Source of the DNA: Euleptes europaea
Taxonomy: Eukaryota; Chordata; Lepidosauria; Squamata; Sphaerodactylidae
Length of the DNA: 64,000 nucleotides
Direction: 5' to 3'
Assembly: GCF_029931775.1 (NCBI RefSeq)
Contig: NC_079323.1
Span: 3,073,001 to 3,137,000 of the forward strand
Shown one piece after another: positions 43,301-53,500 of the stretch. The notes beneath the pieces were generated by a model. It ran no database searches, was not told where the DNA came from, and worked only from the letters and a program-made list of their open reading frames with translations. A program made the translations under genes and the position numbers. Each line of letters starts with the position of its first letter. Positions within the stretch are counted from its first letter, which is position 1.

Positions 43301-43790
43301 ATTTGAGGAGTATTTCCTCTGCAAGGAACTCTGTGAGCCACCCAATGGCTGCCAGGGCAGCGTGGTGAGCTTCACCCCAACTCTGCAGTCCTCGGAGCTC
43401 GGCCGAATAAAAAATACAGGTGAAACGACTCACCTGTCGGGCATTCACTTCCCCTCGGCCTCTGTCGAGAACTCCGGGTCGTGGCTTGTTTTCTCCCACC
43501 CCACGAACCGATGCAAACGGATCAATCTGGGCATCTACCTCAACACCTCCCCGCTTGACAAGGGCTTCTGGAAGCCCCCCTGGATGCTCTACGAAGGGCC
43601 CTGCGGCTACTCGGACCTGGCCGTCTGTGAGGAGGGCCCGTCGCTCCTCTTTGGTTGCTTGTTTGAATGCGGCGTGTCCAGCGAATGTGAGGAGATTGCC
43701 TTCCAGCTCTTCACCGACACTGAGCTCCTGAGGAATGTGGGGGAAGGCTGTCCTTGCGCGACCTCTTCTTCAGAAGAGCAGCTGCTCTAA
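39967..43790 (+). CDS. NEU3: NEU3-like sialidase, copy D; join(39967..40173,42723..43790)
   Basis: Fourth and longest tandem copy, 424 residues (69 + 355). It is the copy most like human NEU3: it keeps CEPPNGCQGSVVSF, the CSARSP stretch, TKPHCFIFYSDDLG and a C-terminal extension after the last conserved helix (GCPCATSSSEEQLL), which the other copies lack. R25, R45 and D50 are present, and the nucleophile Tyr is about residue 365 in GPCGYSDL. Asp boxes are STQDGGHTW and YSDDLGQKW. It carries all three cysteines that copies A and B have lost. It may therefore be the least changed descendant of the ancestral gene; that is inference from motif sharing, not a tree. Its promoter and 5' exon lie about 1.5 kb upstream. 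The intron (2.5 kb) contains a Penelope-type fragment, SINEs and one MITE. Confidence 0.94.
40236..40445 (-). mobile_element. 5S-rRNA-derived SINE
   Basis: AAAGCGCCTTCAAGTTGCAG (tail) to CTGCTTCGCTTCCGAGGTCT (5S part). Confidence 0.8.
40855..41110 (-). mobile_element. Penelope-type end fragment
   Basis: CATACGCGTTTCAGCCAACT then GGCCACCAGTGGTCAG, in AT-rich context. It resembles the fragment at 29.8 kb. Confidence 0.4.
41600..41905 (-). mobile_element. Two tRNA-Ala-derived SINEs in tandem
   Basis: Reverse copies ending at GCATGCCATGCAGATTCTCT and GCATGCCAAGCAGATGTTCT heads. Confidence 0.75.
42240..42345 (+). promoter_or_regulatory. Intronic segment of copy D conserved with B and C; ZNF143-like motif
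   Basis: GTCAGGACTACATTTCCCAC then AATGCAT at 42303-42323 resembles the ZNF143 motif (ACTACAATTCCCAGAATGC). The surrounding 80 bp aligns with the copy C intron. Confidence 0.35.
42378..42586 (+). mobile_element. hAT-type MITE in the copy D intron
   Basis: Ends TAGGGTTGCCAA and TTGGCAACCCTA. Flanks ATTAGTAG (42370-42377) and GTTAGTAG (42587-42594), one mismatch. Confidence 0.85.
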
Positions 43791-44250
43791 AGAAAAGATG
43801 CTGATATGGACAGAGAACCTGATTTGCCTCTCCTGCCCATCATGGCTTAGCCATTGGCTTGAAGGAACTCTGAGGCGACGTCACAAAATGGACGCCATTC
43901 GGCCAACAGGCCCTCCCATCTACATCCCTGTAAATAGTACAGGGAACCTGTCTCTTCCACATCCTTAAGCGGGAAAGGGAGATCTGGTTCTCTACAGTTT
44001 GAGGAGTCCATTTATCATGATTGTTTACTTCAGGCTTTGTAACCCAAATCTCTCTGGCAGCTCACATGGATCACATAAGAAGGTTGGGTTTTGTCTTGGG
44101 ACTTGAAGCTACCTCAAGCCTCATGGATGTTATCTGGTGACTTTCTTTTGTTTTGTGGTTCTAAAGCTTGTGAAAGAAACACTTGAAGCTGGCTGGGCAA
44201 ACTTGGTGAGATCTCAGTAGGTAGAGACAGGCTGAGGCAGACTTCATCTG
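43791..44250 (+). other. 3' flank of copy D
   Basis: Contains GACGTCACAAAATGGACGCC and CCAACAGGCCCTCCC, shared with the 3' flank of copy A. Likely 3' UTR. No gene or named repeat otherwise. Confidence 0.45.
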
Positions 44251-44469
44251 GTTCATTTTATTCATTTGTAGCTGGCCTTTCTGGCACTCCAGGCTCATAA
44301 CACATTTGTTCAGTTGTTTACTTAGATATTTATACCCTACTTTTCTCCTCCTTGGGGATCTAAAGTGGCTTACAACCTCCCCTCCTCTGTTTTGTCCTCA
44401 CAACAACCTTGTGAGGCAGGTTAAGCTGAGAAGGAGTTTCTGACTGGCCCAAGATCACTTGACAAGCTT

Positions 44470-45160
44470 TTATTTATTTATTTATTCACATTATTTATAG
44501 TCCACGTTTCTCACTGAGACTCAGGGTAGATTAGACAGGGTAAGCAGTAATAATCTAAGAAGAGCCCTGCTGGATCAGACCAGTGGTCCATCCAGTCCAG
44601 CATCCTGTCTCACACAGCAACCAACCAGTTCCTCTGGTGGGCCAGAAACAGGGCAGAGAGGCTGAGGCCTTCCCCTGATAAGAACCTCAGAAGAGCCCTG
44701 CTGGGTCAGACCAGTGAGGGTCCATCCAGTCCAGCATCCCGTCTCACACAGCGGCCAACCAGTTCCTCTGGAGCTCCAACAACAGGGCACAGAGGCCAAA
44801 GCCCTCCCCTGATGTTACCTCCTGACACTGGGATTCAGGTATACTACCTCTGAATGTGGAAGTTCCTTTTAGTCACTGTGGCTAGTAGCCACTGATAGAC
44901 CTGGCCTCCATGTCAATGCAGTCCACAGGATGGGACATCTAGTGAACAATGCAATAAGATTTGGACTGCAGAAACCTTAAACAAAGCATAAATATTTAAA
45001 CATGAAACATTAAACAATGCAGAAATTATATAATGAGAGCATGCTTACAGCAATAGACAATTCATGATAGTATAGTCCGTGGGGCAGAGTGGGGATTTGA
45101 ACCTGGGTCTCCCAGATCCTAGTTTGACTCTCTAACCACTACACCATTCTGCCTGTCATC
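44470..45160 (-). mobile_element. LINE tail split by CR1-like copies; SINE head at right
   Basis: The LINE tail at 44485-44557 resumes near 44900 (TCAATGCAGTCCACAGGATG). Between them are two CR1-like units (AGAGCCCTGCTGG(A/G)TCAGACC). A tRNA-like SINE head (ATTTGAACCTGGGTCTCCCA) lies at 45075-45160. Confidence 0.55.
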
Positions 45161-45435
45161 GATCAGCACCAGGGCTTTAACACCCTGCACAGCTTTCCCT
45201 CCACTGTCTTCCTTCCCCATCCCCAAGGGTTTTTATCCTTCTCTCTGTACCTGCATCTCGTGTGTTCCTTGACAGGCTCAGAACATCAGCAGCTGGCAGA
45301 AAGTGTCCCGCGGGTTGTCTTTCCCTATCTTGATTATTTATTATTATTTTATCTTATTATGACTATGCTGAATAATCACTTCTTAGAAAAGTGGCTGCCC
45401 CCCACACAGATATGCACAAAACATGGCAGTCGGCA

Positions 45436-45890
45436 TAAGAACATAAGAAAAACCCTGCTGGATCAGACCGAGGCCCATCAAGTCCAGCAGTCTGTTCACA
45501 CAGTGGCCAACCAGGTCCTTCCAGGGAGCCCACAAACAAGACGGATGCAGCAGCACCATCCTGCCTGTGTTCCTTTACAGCACCGAATATAATAGGCATG
45601 CTCCTCTGATCCTGGAGAGAATAGGTATGCATCATGACTAGTATCCATTTTAACTAATAGCCATGAATACCCCTCTTCTCCATGAACATGACCACTCCCC
45701 TCTTAAAGCCTTCCAAGCTGGCAGCCATCACCACATCTTGGGGCAAGGAGTTCCACAATTTAACTATGCATTGTGTGAAAAAATACTTCCTTTTATCTGT
45801 TTTGAATCTCTCACCCTCCAGCTTCAGCAGATGACCCTGCGTTCTAGTATTATGGGAGAGGGAGAAAAACTTCTGAATCCCACTGCCGGG
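45436..45890 (-). mobile_element. CR1-like LINE 3' region
   Basis: ACCCTGCTGGATCAGACCGA to AGCAGATGACCCTGCGTTCT. The same unit occurs at 54110-54535. Confidence 0.6.
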
Positions 45891-46081
45891 AGGCGATATT
45901 ACTGACTGCCAGCTTGTTTTCTTGTGAGGGCAGGGGCACCTTTTCCTGTCTTTGTTCCCGTTTGTGGTTGTTCAAAGGCCACCTGCTTGGCACTTCGATT
46001 GTTTTAGTCCTTAGCAAAAATCCTAAGAGCATTTGTAGGGGTAAGGGTGGGGATTTGGTCTCAGTGCCGTCTTCAGATCTA

Positions 46082-46382
46082 AGAAGAGTTGGTTTGTATA
46101 TGCTGACTTTCTCTACCACTTAAGGAAGACTCAAACTGTCTTATAATCACTTTCCCTTCCCCTCTCCACAACAGACACCCTGTGAGGTAGGTGGGGCTGA
46201 GAGTGTGACTAGCCCTGGGTCGCCCAGCTGGCATCATGTGTAGGAGTGGGGAAACAAATCCAGTTCACCAGATTAGCCTCCGCCGCTCATGTGGAGGAGC
46301 GGGGAATCAAACCGGGTTCTCCAGATCAGAGTCCACCGCTCCAAACCACCTCTCTTAACCACTACACCACGCTGGCTCTTAT
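46082..46382 (-). mobile_element. tRNA-derived SINE, full length
   Basis: GAAGAGTTGGTTTGTATATG to CTCTTAACCACTACACCACG. Confidence 0.8.
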
Positions 46383-46404
46383 AGAAGGTTCTATAAGGCT
46401 ATTA

Positions 46405-46596
46405 TAGAAGGTTGACAATCTCCATGTCGAGGCTCGAGATCTCCCAGAATTACAGCTGATCTCCAAACTACAGAGATCAGTTCACCTGGAGAAAATTGCT
46501 GCTTTGGAGGGTGGGCTCTACAGCATTCTACTCCCCCCTCCCCAGATTTCACTCCCAAACTCTCCAGGAATAGCCCAATCTGGAGTTTTCAACCCT
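46405..46596 (-). mobile_element. Diverged hAT-type MITE
   Basis: AGGTTGACAATCTCC at the left and TTTTCAACCCTA at the right, with the family middle GAAAATTGCTGCTTTGGAGG. Confidence 0.6.
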
Positions 46597-46669
46597 ACTA
46601 CAATTTTCCCCTCCTTTATAGTACCATGGGTGGTAATTGTTCCATTGTTGTGCCAAAGTTTCTACATTG

Positions 46670-47095
46670 GAAATCAGGATGGGAACGGGGCTTGGTTGTA
46701 GAGCAACTGTTCTGCATGCAGAGCGTTCCGGGGAACCCCCTCCCCCCCAGAGGAGATTGGGTTCTCCACAAGGTTCTGGGTTCAATCCCTGCCATCTCCA
46801 GCTAAAAGGATCAGGTGGTAAGGGATGTGAAAGACATGTGCCTGAGACCGTGGAGAACCACTGCTGGTCAGAGCAGAAAAGGTGGACAAGTGATAGAGGG
46901 GCTCTGGCTCAGTGGTAGAGCATCTGCTTGGCATGCAGAAGGTCCCAAGTTCAATCCCTGGCATATCCAGTTAAAGGGACTAGGCAAGTAGGTGATGGGA
47001 AAGACCTCTGTATGATACCCTGGAGAGCCACTGCCGAATAGACAACACTGATCTTGATGGACCAAGGGTCTGATTCAGTATAAGGCAGCTTCATG
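46670..47095 (+). mobile_element. Two tRNA-Ala-derived SINEs, the first disrupted
   Basis: The second copy (46900-47095) has GGCTCAGTGGTAGAGCATCT and GGTCCCAAGTTCAATCCCTG, then the body to GGCAGCTTCATGTG. Confidence 0.7.
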
Positions 47096-47099
47096 TGTG

Positions 47100-48290
47100 G
47101 TCTGACTCTGCAGAAAGCAGATCCATGCGTTTGTGTAAGATCCACTGTCAATGCTGGGAAACAGGTGCTTCTTCCACCCTGGGGTTTAAATGCACACAGC
47201 ATAAAGGCATATTAACCACACTACAAAGTTGCACCAGTGGTATACCATCATGGCTTTCTCTCAAAAGGATTTTGAGAATGGGAGTTTCATAATGGTGCCG
47301 GCTGTAATCCTGACACTTGCCTCTTAGAACAGCAGTTCCCCCCATGGAGGGAACGGCTGTTCAGCTATGGGGCAGATTAACTTTACACTCCAGCTTGCTC
47401 TCTGGGTTTGTTCCTGACAGCATGTTGCATTTTGCAGTATTTTTTTCTTCCTCTGCGAAATGGATATTTAAAAATCATTTGTTTGGCAGAAGCCATGCTC
47501 TCTTTAAGGTCTTCAAGGTAATCTCAAAATGAACTAAATACTGTCAATCAAGTTAGCACATGCACGATTTCGTTTTCCCCCCAATACCCTCAAATACTGT
47601 AGAGGCATGAAATATTTACCGGTCACAGGATATGATAGTCTCTCCCCTTGGGGTCCTTTTTCTTCTTTCCCTAGATTTAACAGCTACTGGCTATCCATCA
47701 ACCACTTCACACTTTAAAAAGGAGAAATGAAGTTTAATTTTTCCTTGACACTATAAAGAGAAAAGTTGCCGCATCTCTCACGCAATTGACCGGTCTATTT
47801 GATGCAGATAACAAAGTTTCTGCTTTTCAGAAAGTGTCCTTAGCTGTTTTATCCAGGGAGTGATATATTTATTTCATGCAATATTATTTTGTGGACATGC
47901 TAAAACAATTTGGGCTAAGGAATCTATTTGATCCGGACAAAATGGGCATTTTCGTTCTGCAGTTATTGTATCGCCCTTGTGTCTTGGCTGCGTGGGCGTT
48001 ATATCTCGCTAATAAGAAAGCTCGTCTGAACTTATGAATTTCTAACCAGCGGAAATAGCCTGGCAAGGCGAAAGTTCTGTTGAAAGGTATCTGGAAGAAG
48101 CGAGGTGAACGTTTATGATTTGCGTCCTTAAACACTAAGGACCAATCCTCATTTAAGATCTTATTTTGTAATTGTTTTCAGCAAGAATTTGTTACGTATT
48201 TATTTTATTCATTCATTTGTAGCCTGCCTTTCTTGCCTGAGCAAGGCTGTTAACGAGAGGATGTTTTGGAGGTTGTGAATTCATAGGGTT
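47100..48290. other. Non-repetitive stretch without a recognised gene
   Basis: About 1.2 kb between copy D and the defensin-like gene. Short open frames on both strands match nothing I know, and there is no convincing exon pair. Confidence 0.35.
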
Positions 48291-48294
48291 GCCA

Positions 48295-48612
48295 TGTGTC
48301 ATAGAATCATAGAGTTGGAAGGCACCACCTGGGTCATCTAGTCCAACCCCTTGCACAATGCAGGAAATTCACAACTACCTCCCCACCACACACACCCAGT
48401 GACCCCTATTCCATGCCCAGAAGATGGCCAAGATGCCCTCCCTCTCGTGATCTGCCTAAGGTCACAGGACCAGCATTGCTGACAGATGGCCATCTAGCCT
48501 CTGCTTAAAAACCTCCAGGGAAGGAGAGCTCACCACCTCCAGAGGAAGCCTGTTCCACTGAGGAACTGCTCGAACTGTTAGAAAATTCTTCCTAATGTCT
48601 AGATGGACAGCG
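48295..48612 (-). mobile_element. CR1 LINE 3' end
   Basis: TCATAGAATCATAGAGTTGG (terminus) to TCTTCCTAATGTCTAGATGG. Confidence 0.85.
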
Positions 48613-48997
48613 TCAGAATAGACTTGATGGCACTCAACACATGGGCAGTTGGCTCAATTCCACAGCTTTGGCATGGGTGACGACCCTTCAAAATCGGATG
48701 ACGCTTGTGGAACTAAACAGCTAGGGCCAGCATCAGCATACTCTAAGGATGGGGCGGCTGCCTGGGCCCAGAGCTACTGACTCCCCCACTCACACATCTC
48801 CTCTGATGCCGGCCCTCGCACCCTCCCCCGGCCTGCTTTGTCATCTATGCTTGCAAAAGCATGTGCTGACCAGCACTGCCGGAGAAAGGCATGTGGGTGG
48901 TGCATGAAGCATCAGCATTCTTGGCTGTACCCACCCAACCCCTAGTGTCTTTGGGGAGAGCACATGCAGGCAGTGTGGGCAGTGACTTCTGGTGGTC

Positions 48998-49806
48998 TAG
49001 GGTTGCCAACTCCGGGTTGGGAAATACCTGGAGATTTGGAGGGGTGGAGCCTGAGGAGGGTGGGGTTTGCAGAGGGACTTCAATGCCAAAGAGTCCAATG
49101 GCCAAATCGTCCATTTTCTCCAGGGGAACTGATCTCTTGTCACCTGGAGATCAGTTGTAATAGCAATATATCTTCAGCCACCATCTGGAGGCTGGCAACC
49201 CTAATCAGATCCCATGTAGAAAATGGCTGCTAGGGAGGGTAGACTATGGCATTATACCCTGATGAGGTCCCCCCCTCCCCAAACCCCCCCTTTCCAGGCT
49301 CCACCCCCCAAAATCTCCAGGTATTTTCTAACCCGGAGCTGGCATCCCTATTAGGGGTGTCAGAGTAGGGCCTGGTCTATAGTATATCTATACTACTGTG
49401 CTGATACTGGGGTCCTGCTATGTAATTTTTGTCATGTTAATATTTATGCTTTGACTTCAGTGCCGTTTTTAGACTTCTGGTTGGTCCTATAACCCTAATC
49501 CCATTGCATGGTTTGTTGAATGCCCCACCCTGTCAACTGGATGGACTGGCTCTGGGTCATCTGCCCTGAGTCCCAGTGAGAAAGGCAGACTATAAATAGG
49601 GTTGCCAGCTCTGGGTTGAGAAATACCTGGAGATTTTGGGAGTGGAGCCTGAGGAGGGTGGGGTTTGGAGAGGGGAGGGGCTTCGATGCCATAGAGTCCC
49701 AATTGCCAAAGCGGTCATTTTCTCCAGGGGAACTGATTTCCATCACCTGGAGATCAGTTGTAATAGCAGGAGATCTCCAGCTAGCACCTGGAAGTTAGCA
49801 ACCCCA
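48998..49806 (-). mobile_element. Composite block B: MITE, MITE part, LINE tail, MITE
   Basis: MITEs at 48998-49203 (+), about 49204-49350 (-, partial) and 49597-49806 (+), with the LINE tail 49351-49596 between the last two. Order, orientation and junctions mirror block A at 4127-4970. Confidence 0.75.
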
Positions 49807-50597
49807 TGGTGATGGGAAAACTTGCAGGTGGGCAGAGGAAGGATGCGCAGGCAGGGGGGGGCACATGGGTGCATAGGCAAGAAGGTGGGACCAGTAGTGG
49901 GAACTGGCTCTGTAAACAGCCACTGGAGTATAAAACCATCGTATACCTATTCTACTCTGCCCCCCTCCCCCAGTCTGGCATTTCACAGTAGTCTTGCCTC
50001 ACTTCTGGAAAAATGCACAGGCTGAGACTGGTGGACCCCCACCGAAGGAACAATAATTTATTTCTTCAAGATATGTTCTGCTCCATCTACAAGGGTCTGA
50101 GAAGCTTACATAAGTAGGCAATGTTTTATATAATTTCCCCCCTCTTAAAAAGTGACAATCTTAAGACTAGTAGACCCCCGTCGGTCTTCAGTATTGCAAC
50201 AGGTAGCCACGGTTCCTAACCCCAAAGAGCAACAGGCAGAGAACTTCACGGGGTAGCCAGACATTAGGTTAGAAAGGGCACGTTCTCTTATGGACACCAT
50301 AAAACCAAATTATGAGATGAATCTTGACAAACATTTCCAGCCAAGGTGATACTCTGATGGGAAGAGCTGGTATTCTCTGGAATCAGCATGGCGTGGTTTT
50401 CTTGTGCTCCAAAAGAATCCCGTCGTAAACATACCAGCTTAATGGTGGAGAATCTCAATGCCTACGGGAGGTGAAGCCAGCCTACTGAACTTGGGCTGGC
50501 ATGGTGGTGGTGGGGTTGCTTTTCCTCCATGTATTTGGTGTCCACGCAGCCCTCCTCTGGATCGGAATGGGTGGAACTACTTCAGCCATTGCGAGTG
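49807..50597 (-). other. Probable 3' UTR of the defensin-like gene
   Basis: Non-repetitive sequence directly after the stop codon on the - strand, with an AATAAA at 50062-50057. No other gene seen. Confidence 0.45.
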
Positions 50598-53500
50598 CTA
50601 TAGCCTCGGTACGCAGCACCTGAGAAGAAGAGGCTAAATTGTAGAACCATGACTACAGGGGAATTACACAACTTTAAGGTTGACAACGAGGAAATTGAAA
50701 TTGTTGAAGACTTACTTTTCCTTGGCTCCATCATCAACCGAAAGGGAGACTGCAGCCAAGAAATGAGAAGGAGATTGAGATTGGGAAGGGCAGCCATGAA
50801 GGAGCTAGAAAAGACCCTTAAGCGTGAGGATGTGTCACTGGCCACCAAGATTAAATTAATTCATGCCATCGTGTTCCCTGTTATTATGTATGGGCGTGAA
50901 AGCTGGACAGTGAAGAAAGCTGATAGGAAGAAAGATTCCTTTGAAATGTGTTTGAGGAGAGTGTTATGGATACTGTGGACTGCCAAAAAAAAAGTACCAG
51001 TGGGTTATAGATCAAATCAAGGCTGAACTGACCCTAGAAGCTAAAATGACTAAACTGAGGCTATTGTATTTTGGTCACATTATGAGAAGACAAGAGTCCC
51101 TGGAAAAGACAGTCATGCTAGGAAAAGTTGAGGGCAGCAGGAAAAGAGGAAGACCCAACAAGAGATGGATTGATTTAATAAAGGAAGCCATGGCCCTCAA
51201 TTTGCAAAATCTGAGCAAGGCTGTCAAAGATAGGACATTTTGGAGGACTTTCATTCATAGGGTCGCCATGAGTTGGAAGCAACTTGACGGCACTTAACAC
51301 ACACAGAGAAAATCATGCTGGGAGGTCCAACTTGCCTGTGAGGTAGATCGGGCTGAGTGTGTGACTGGCCCAAAGCCACCCAGCAGTCTTCCATGGCAGA
51401 GCAGGGATTTGAACCTGGCTCTCCCATGTCCTAGCCCAGCACTAGGAGTTTAGAACAGTTTTTAATCCTCCTGGAACAACCCTCGGAGTAAGCAGGGCTG
51501 AAATTTTAGATTTCAGCAAGGGACGAGCAGATGCCATGATCGAGGAGAGGGGCTGAAACATGTTTACAGTTTCTCCCCCCAGTGTTTGAAATTAAATAGC
51601 AAAAAATAAAAATCAGAGCAATTCATTTGAATAGCATTTTTGTGGTTACTCTGAAGGTTCCTATTTAGTATTACATAATAAATTATTATAAAAAGTAAAA
51701 TAATCTGCTGCCATAAAGCAAGCTGCTGAGATGTAATAAGACACTACACTATCAAACAGCCAAAGAATCCAGCAAGAGACCAGTAGCACCTTAAAGACTA
51801 AAAAAATTTCACGCAAGGTATGAGCTTTCGTGAGCCACAGCTCACTTCTTCTGATACCTGGATACTTTGGGGGTGGAGCCTGAGGAGGGTGGGGTTTGGG
51901 AAAGGGGGGGACTTCTATGGGGTATAATATCATAAAGTCCACCTTCCAAAGCAGCCATTTCCTCCAGGTGATCGTCTGGAGATCAATTCTAATCCCAAGA
52001 GATCTCTGGCCATCACGGAGGTTGGCAACCCTAGAGAGGGAACACCGATAAGGGGCCGGTCTTTACCTGAAGCGATGCGGGCAGCCGTAAATCCCAGCGT
52101 AGGTCTCGTGAGTCAAGCAGAATCGGCGGCAGACGCCCACATGGTTGGAGCAAGCGCGGGAAGCCAGCGGAAGGCCCACCTCCTGTCCAGCTTGGAGCAT
52201 GGTACACAAACAGGACGGTTAATATGTGGCACCCCCCCACCCAAAATGATTTGCTATTTATCCTTCTTAACTTCACTTTTGTGCATCTGCACCCTGCGAA
52301 AGACAGGATGGCACCTAGGGTTGCCAGGTCCCTCTTTGCCACCTGCGGGGGGTTTTTGGGGCAGAGACTGAGGAGGGTGGGGTTCGGGGAGGGGTGGGAC
52401 TGTAATACCATAAAGTCCAATGGCCAAAGCGGCCATGTTCTCCAGATGAACTGATCTCTGTCGGCTGGAGATCAGTTGTAATAGCAGGAGATCTCCAGCT
52501 AGCACCTGGAGGTTGGCAACCCTAATGGCATCTCAGACCTCTCCCATCGATAATTATGTGCGGCAACCTAATACTTTCCAGTCCTTTACACAGAGAATCA
52601 CTCCTGATTCATGATGGGATTCGCACAAGGCTCTCTCTGCCACCAACCAGACTTGCCGGACTAAGGCAGGCAACTGGTGGGAAATTTGGGGAGGGGAAGG
52701 ACCTACCAATTTTTGGGTCTCCAGTATCATGATGTCACTTCCACGCAAACCTAAAGTGGCGTCAACGCAAGGGGGTGACGCTGTAGCATTTGCCCGAAAC
52801 TGCGTGTGGATTTCAACCCAGGTATTTCAGATCCTCATTGGTCCCTCTAATCCCTACACCACACTAGTTCTCTATATCAAGGCTTCTTAAACTGTGGGTC
52901 CTGACCCCATAGGGGGTCATGTAACTGAATGTGGGTGGGGGGGTCACGAAAAATTTGGCAACAGTAAAAGGTTTCTGAACCTATACCAAAGAATTGTTCT
53001 AAAATCTCTTTATGATTTATTATCTGTAAATGTTTGATTTGTCTACCTATTTTATATACCTATATACCCTTGGTCATGTAAAAATTTCTCGGGCGAAAAG
53101 GGGTCGCAAGTGGGAAAAGTTTAAGAAGTCCTGCTCTATATTATAGCTGCATATACTGGACTTTCTATATCTCGTAGGGTTGCCAACCTCCAGGTGCGGC
53201 CTAGAGAGACCCTGGAATTACAATTGATCTCCAGACTACAGAGATCAGGTCCCCTGGAGGAAAAGGCTGCTTCGGAGGGTGAACTCTAAGGCATCACATT
53301 CCCATTGAGCTCTGTGTGTGTATGTGTGTGTGTGTGTAAAGTGCCATCAAGTCGAAGCTTACAGGGTTTTCAAGGCAGAGGTGATTTGCCAGTGCCTTCC
53401 TCTGCACAACAACCCTGGTATTCCTTGGTGGTCTCCCTGCTTAGCTTCTGAGATCTGACGGGATCGGGCTGTACCATGCTGCCTCCCCTCCAACTCCCCA

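Noticed and set aside
7778-43790. Identity as NEU2 or NEU4 instead of NEU3
   Set aside because: The motifs MNPCPV, VFLFFICV, GRNAARLC, IPAYTYYI and CEPPNGCQGSVVSF (copy D) match NEU3 and not NEU2, and the catalytic numbering agrees with NEU3.
47884-48135. 83-codon - strand frame in the gap before the defensin-like gene
   Set aside because: No family match, no splice partners, and no cysteine pattern or signal peptide.
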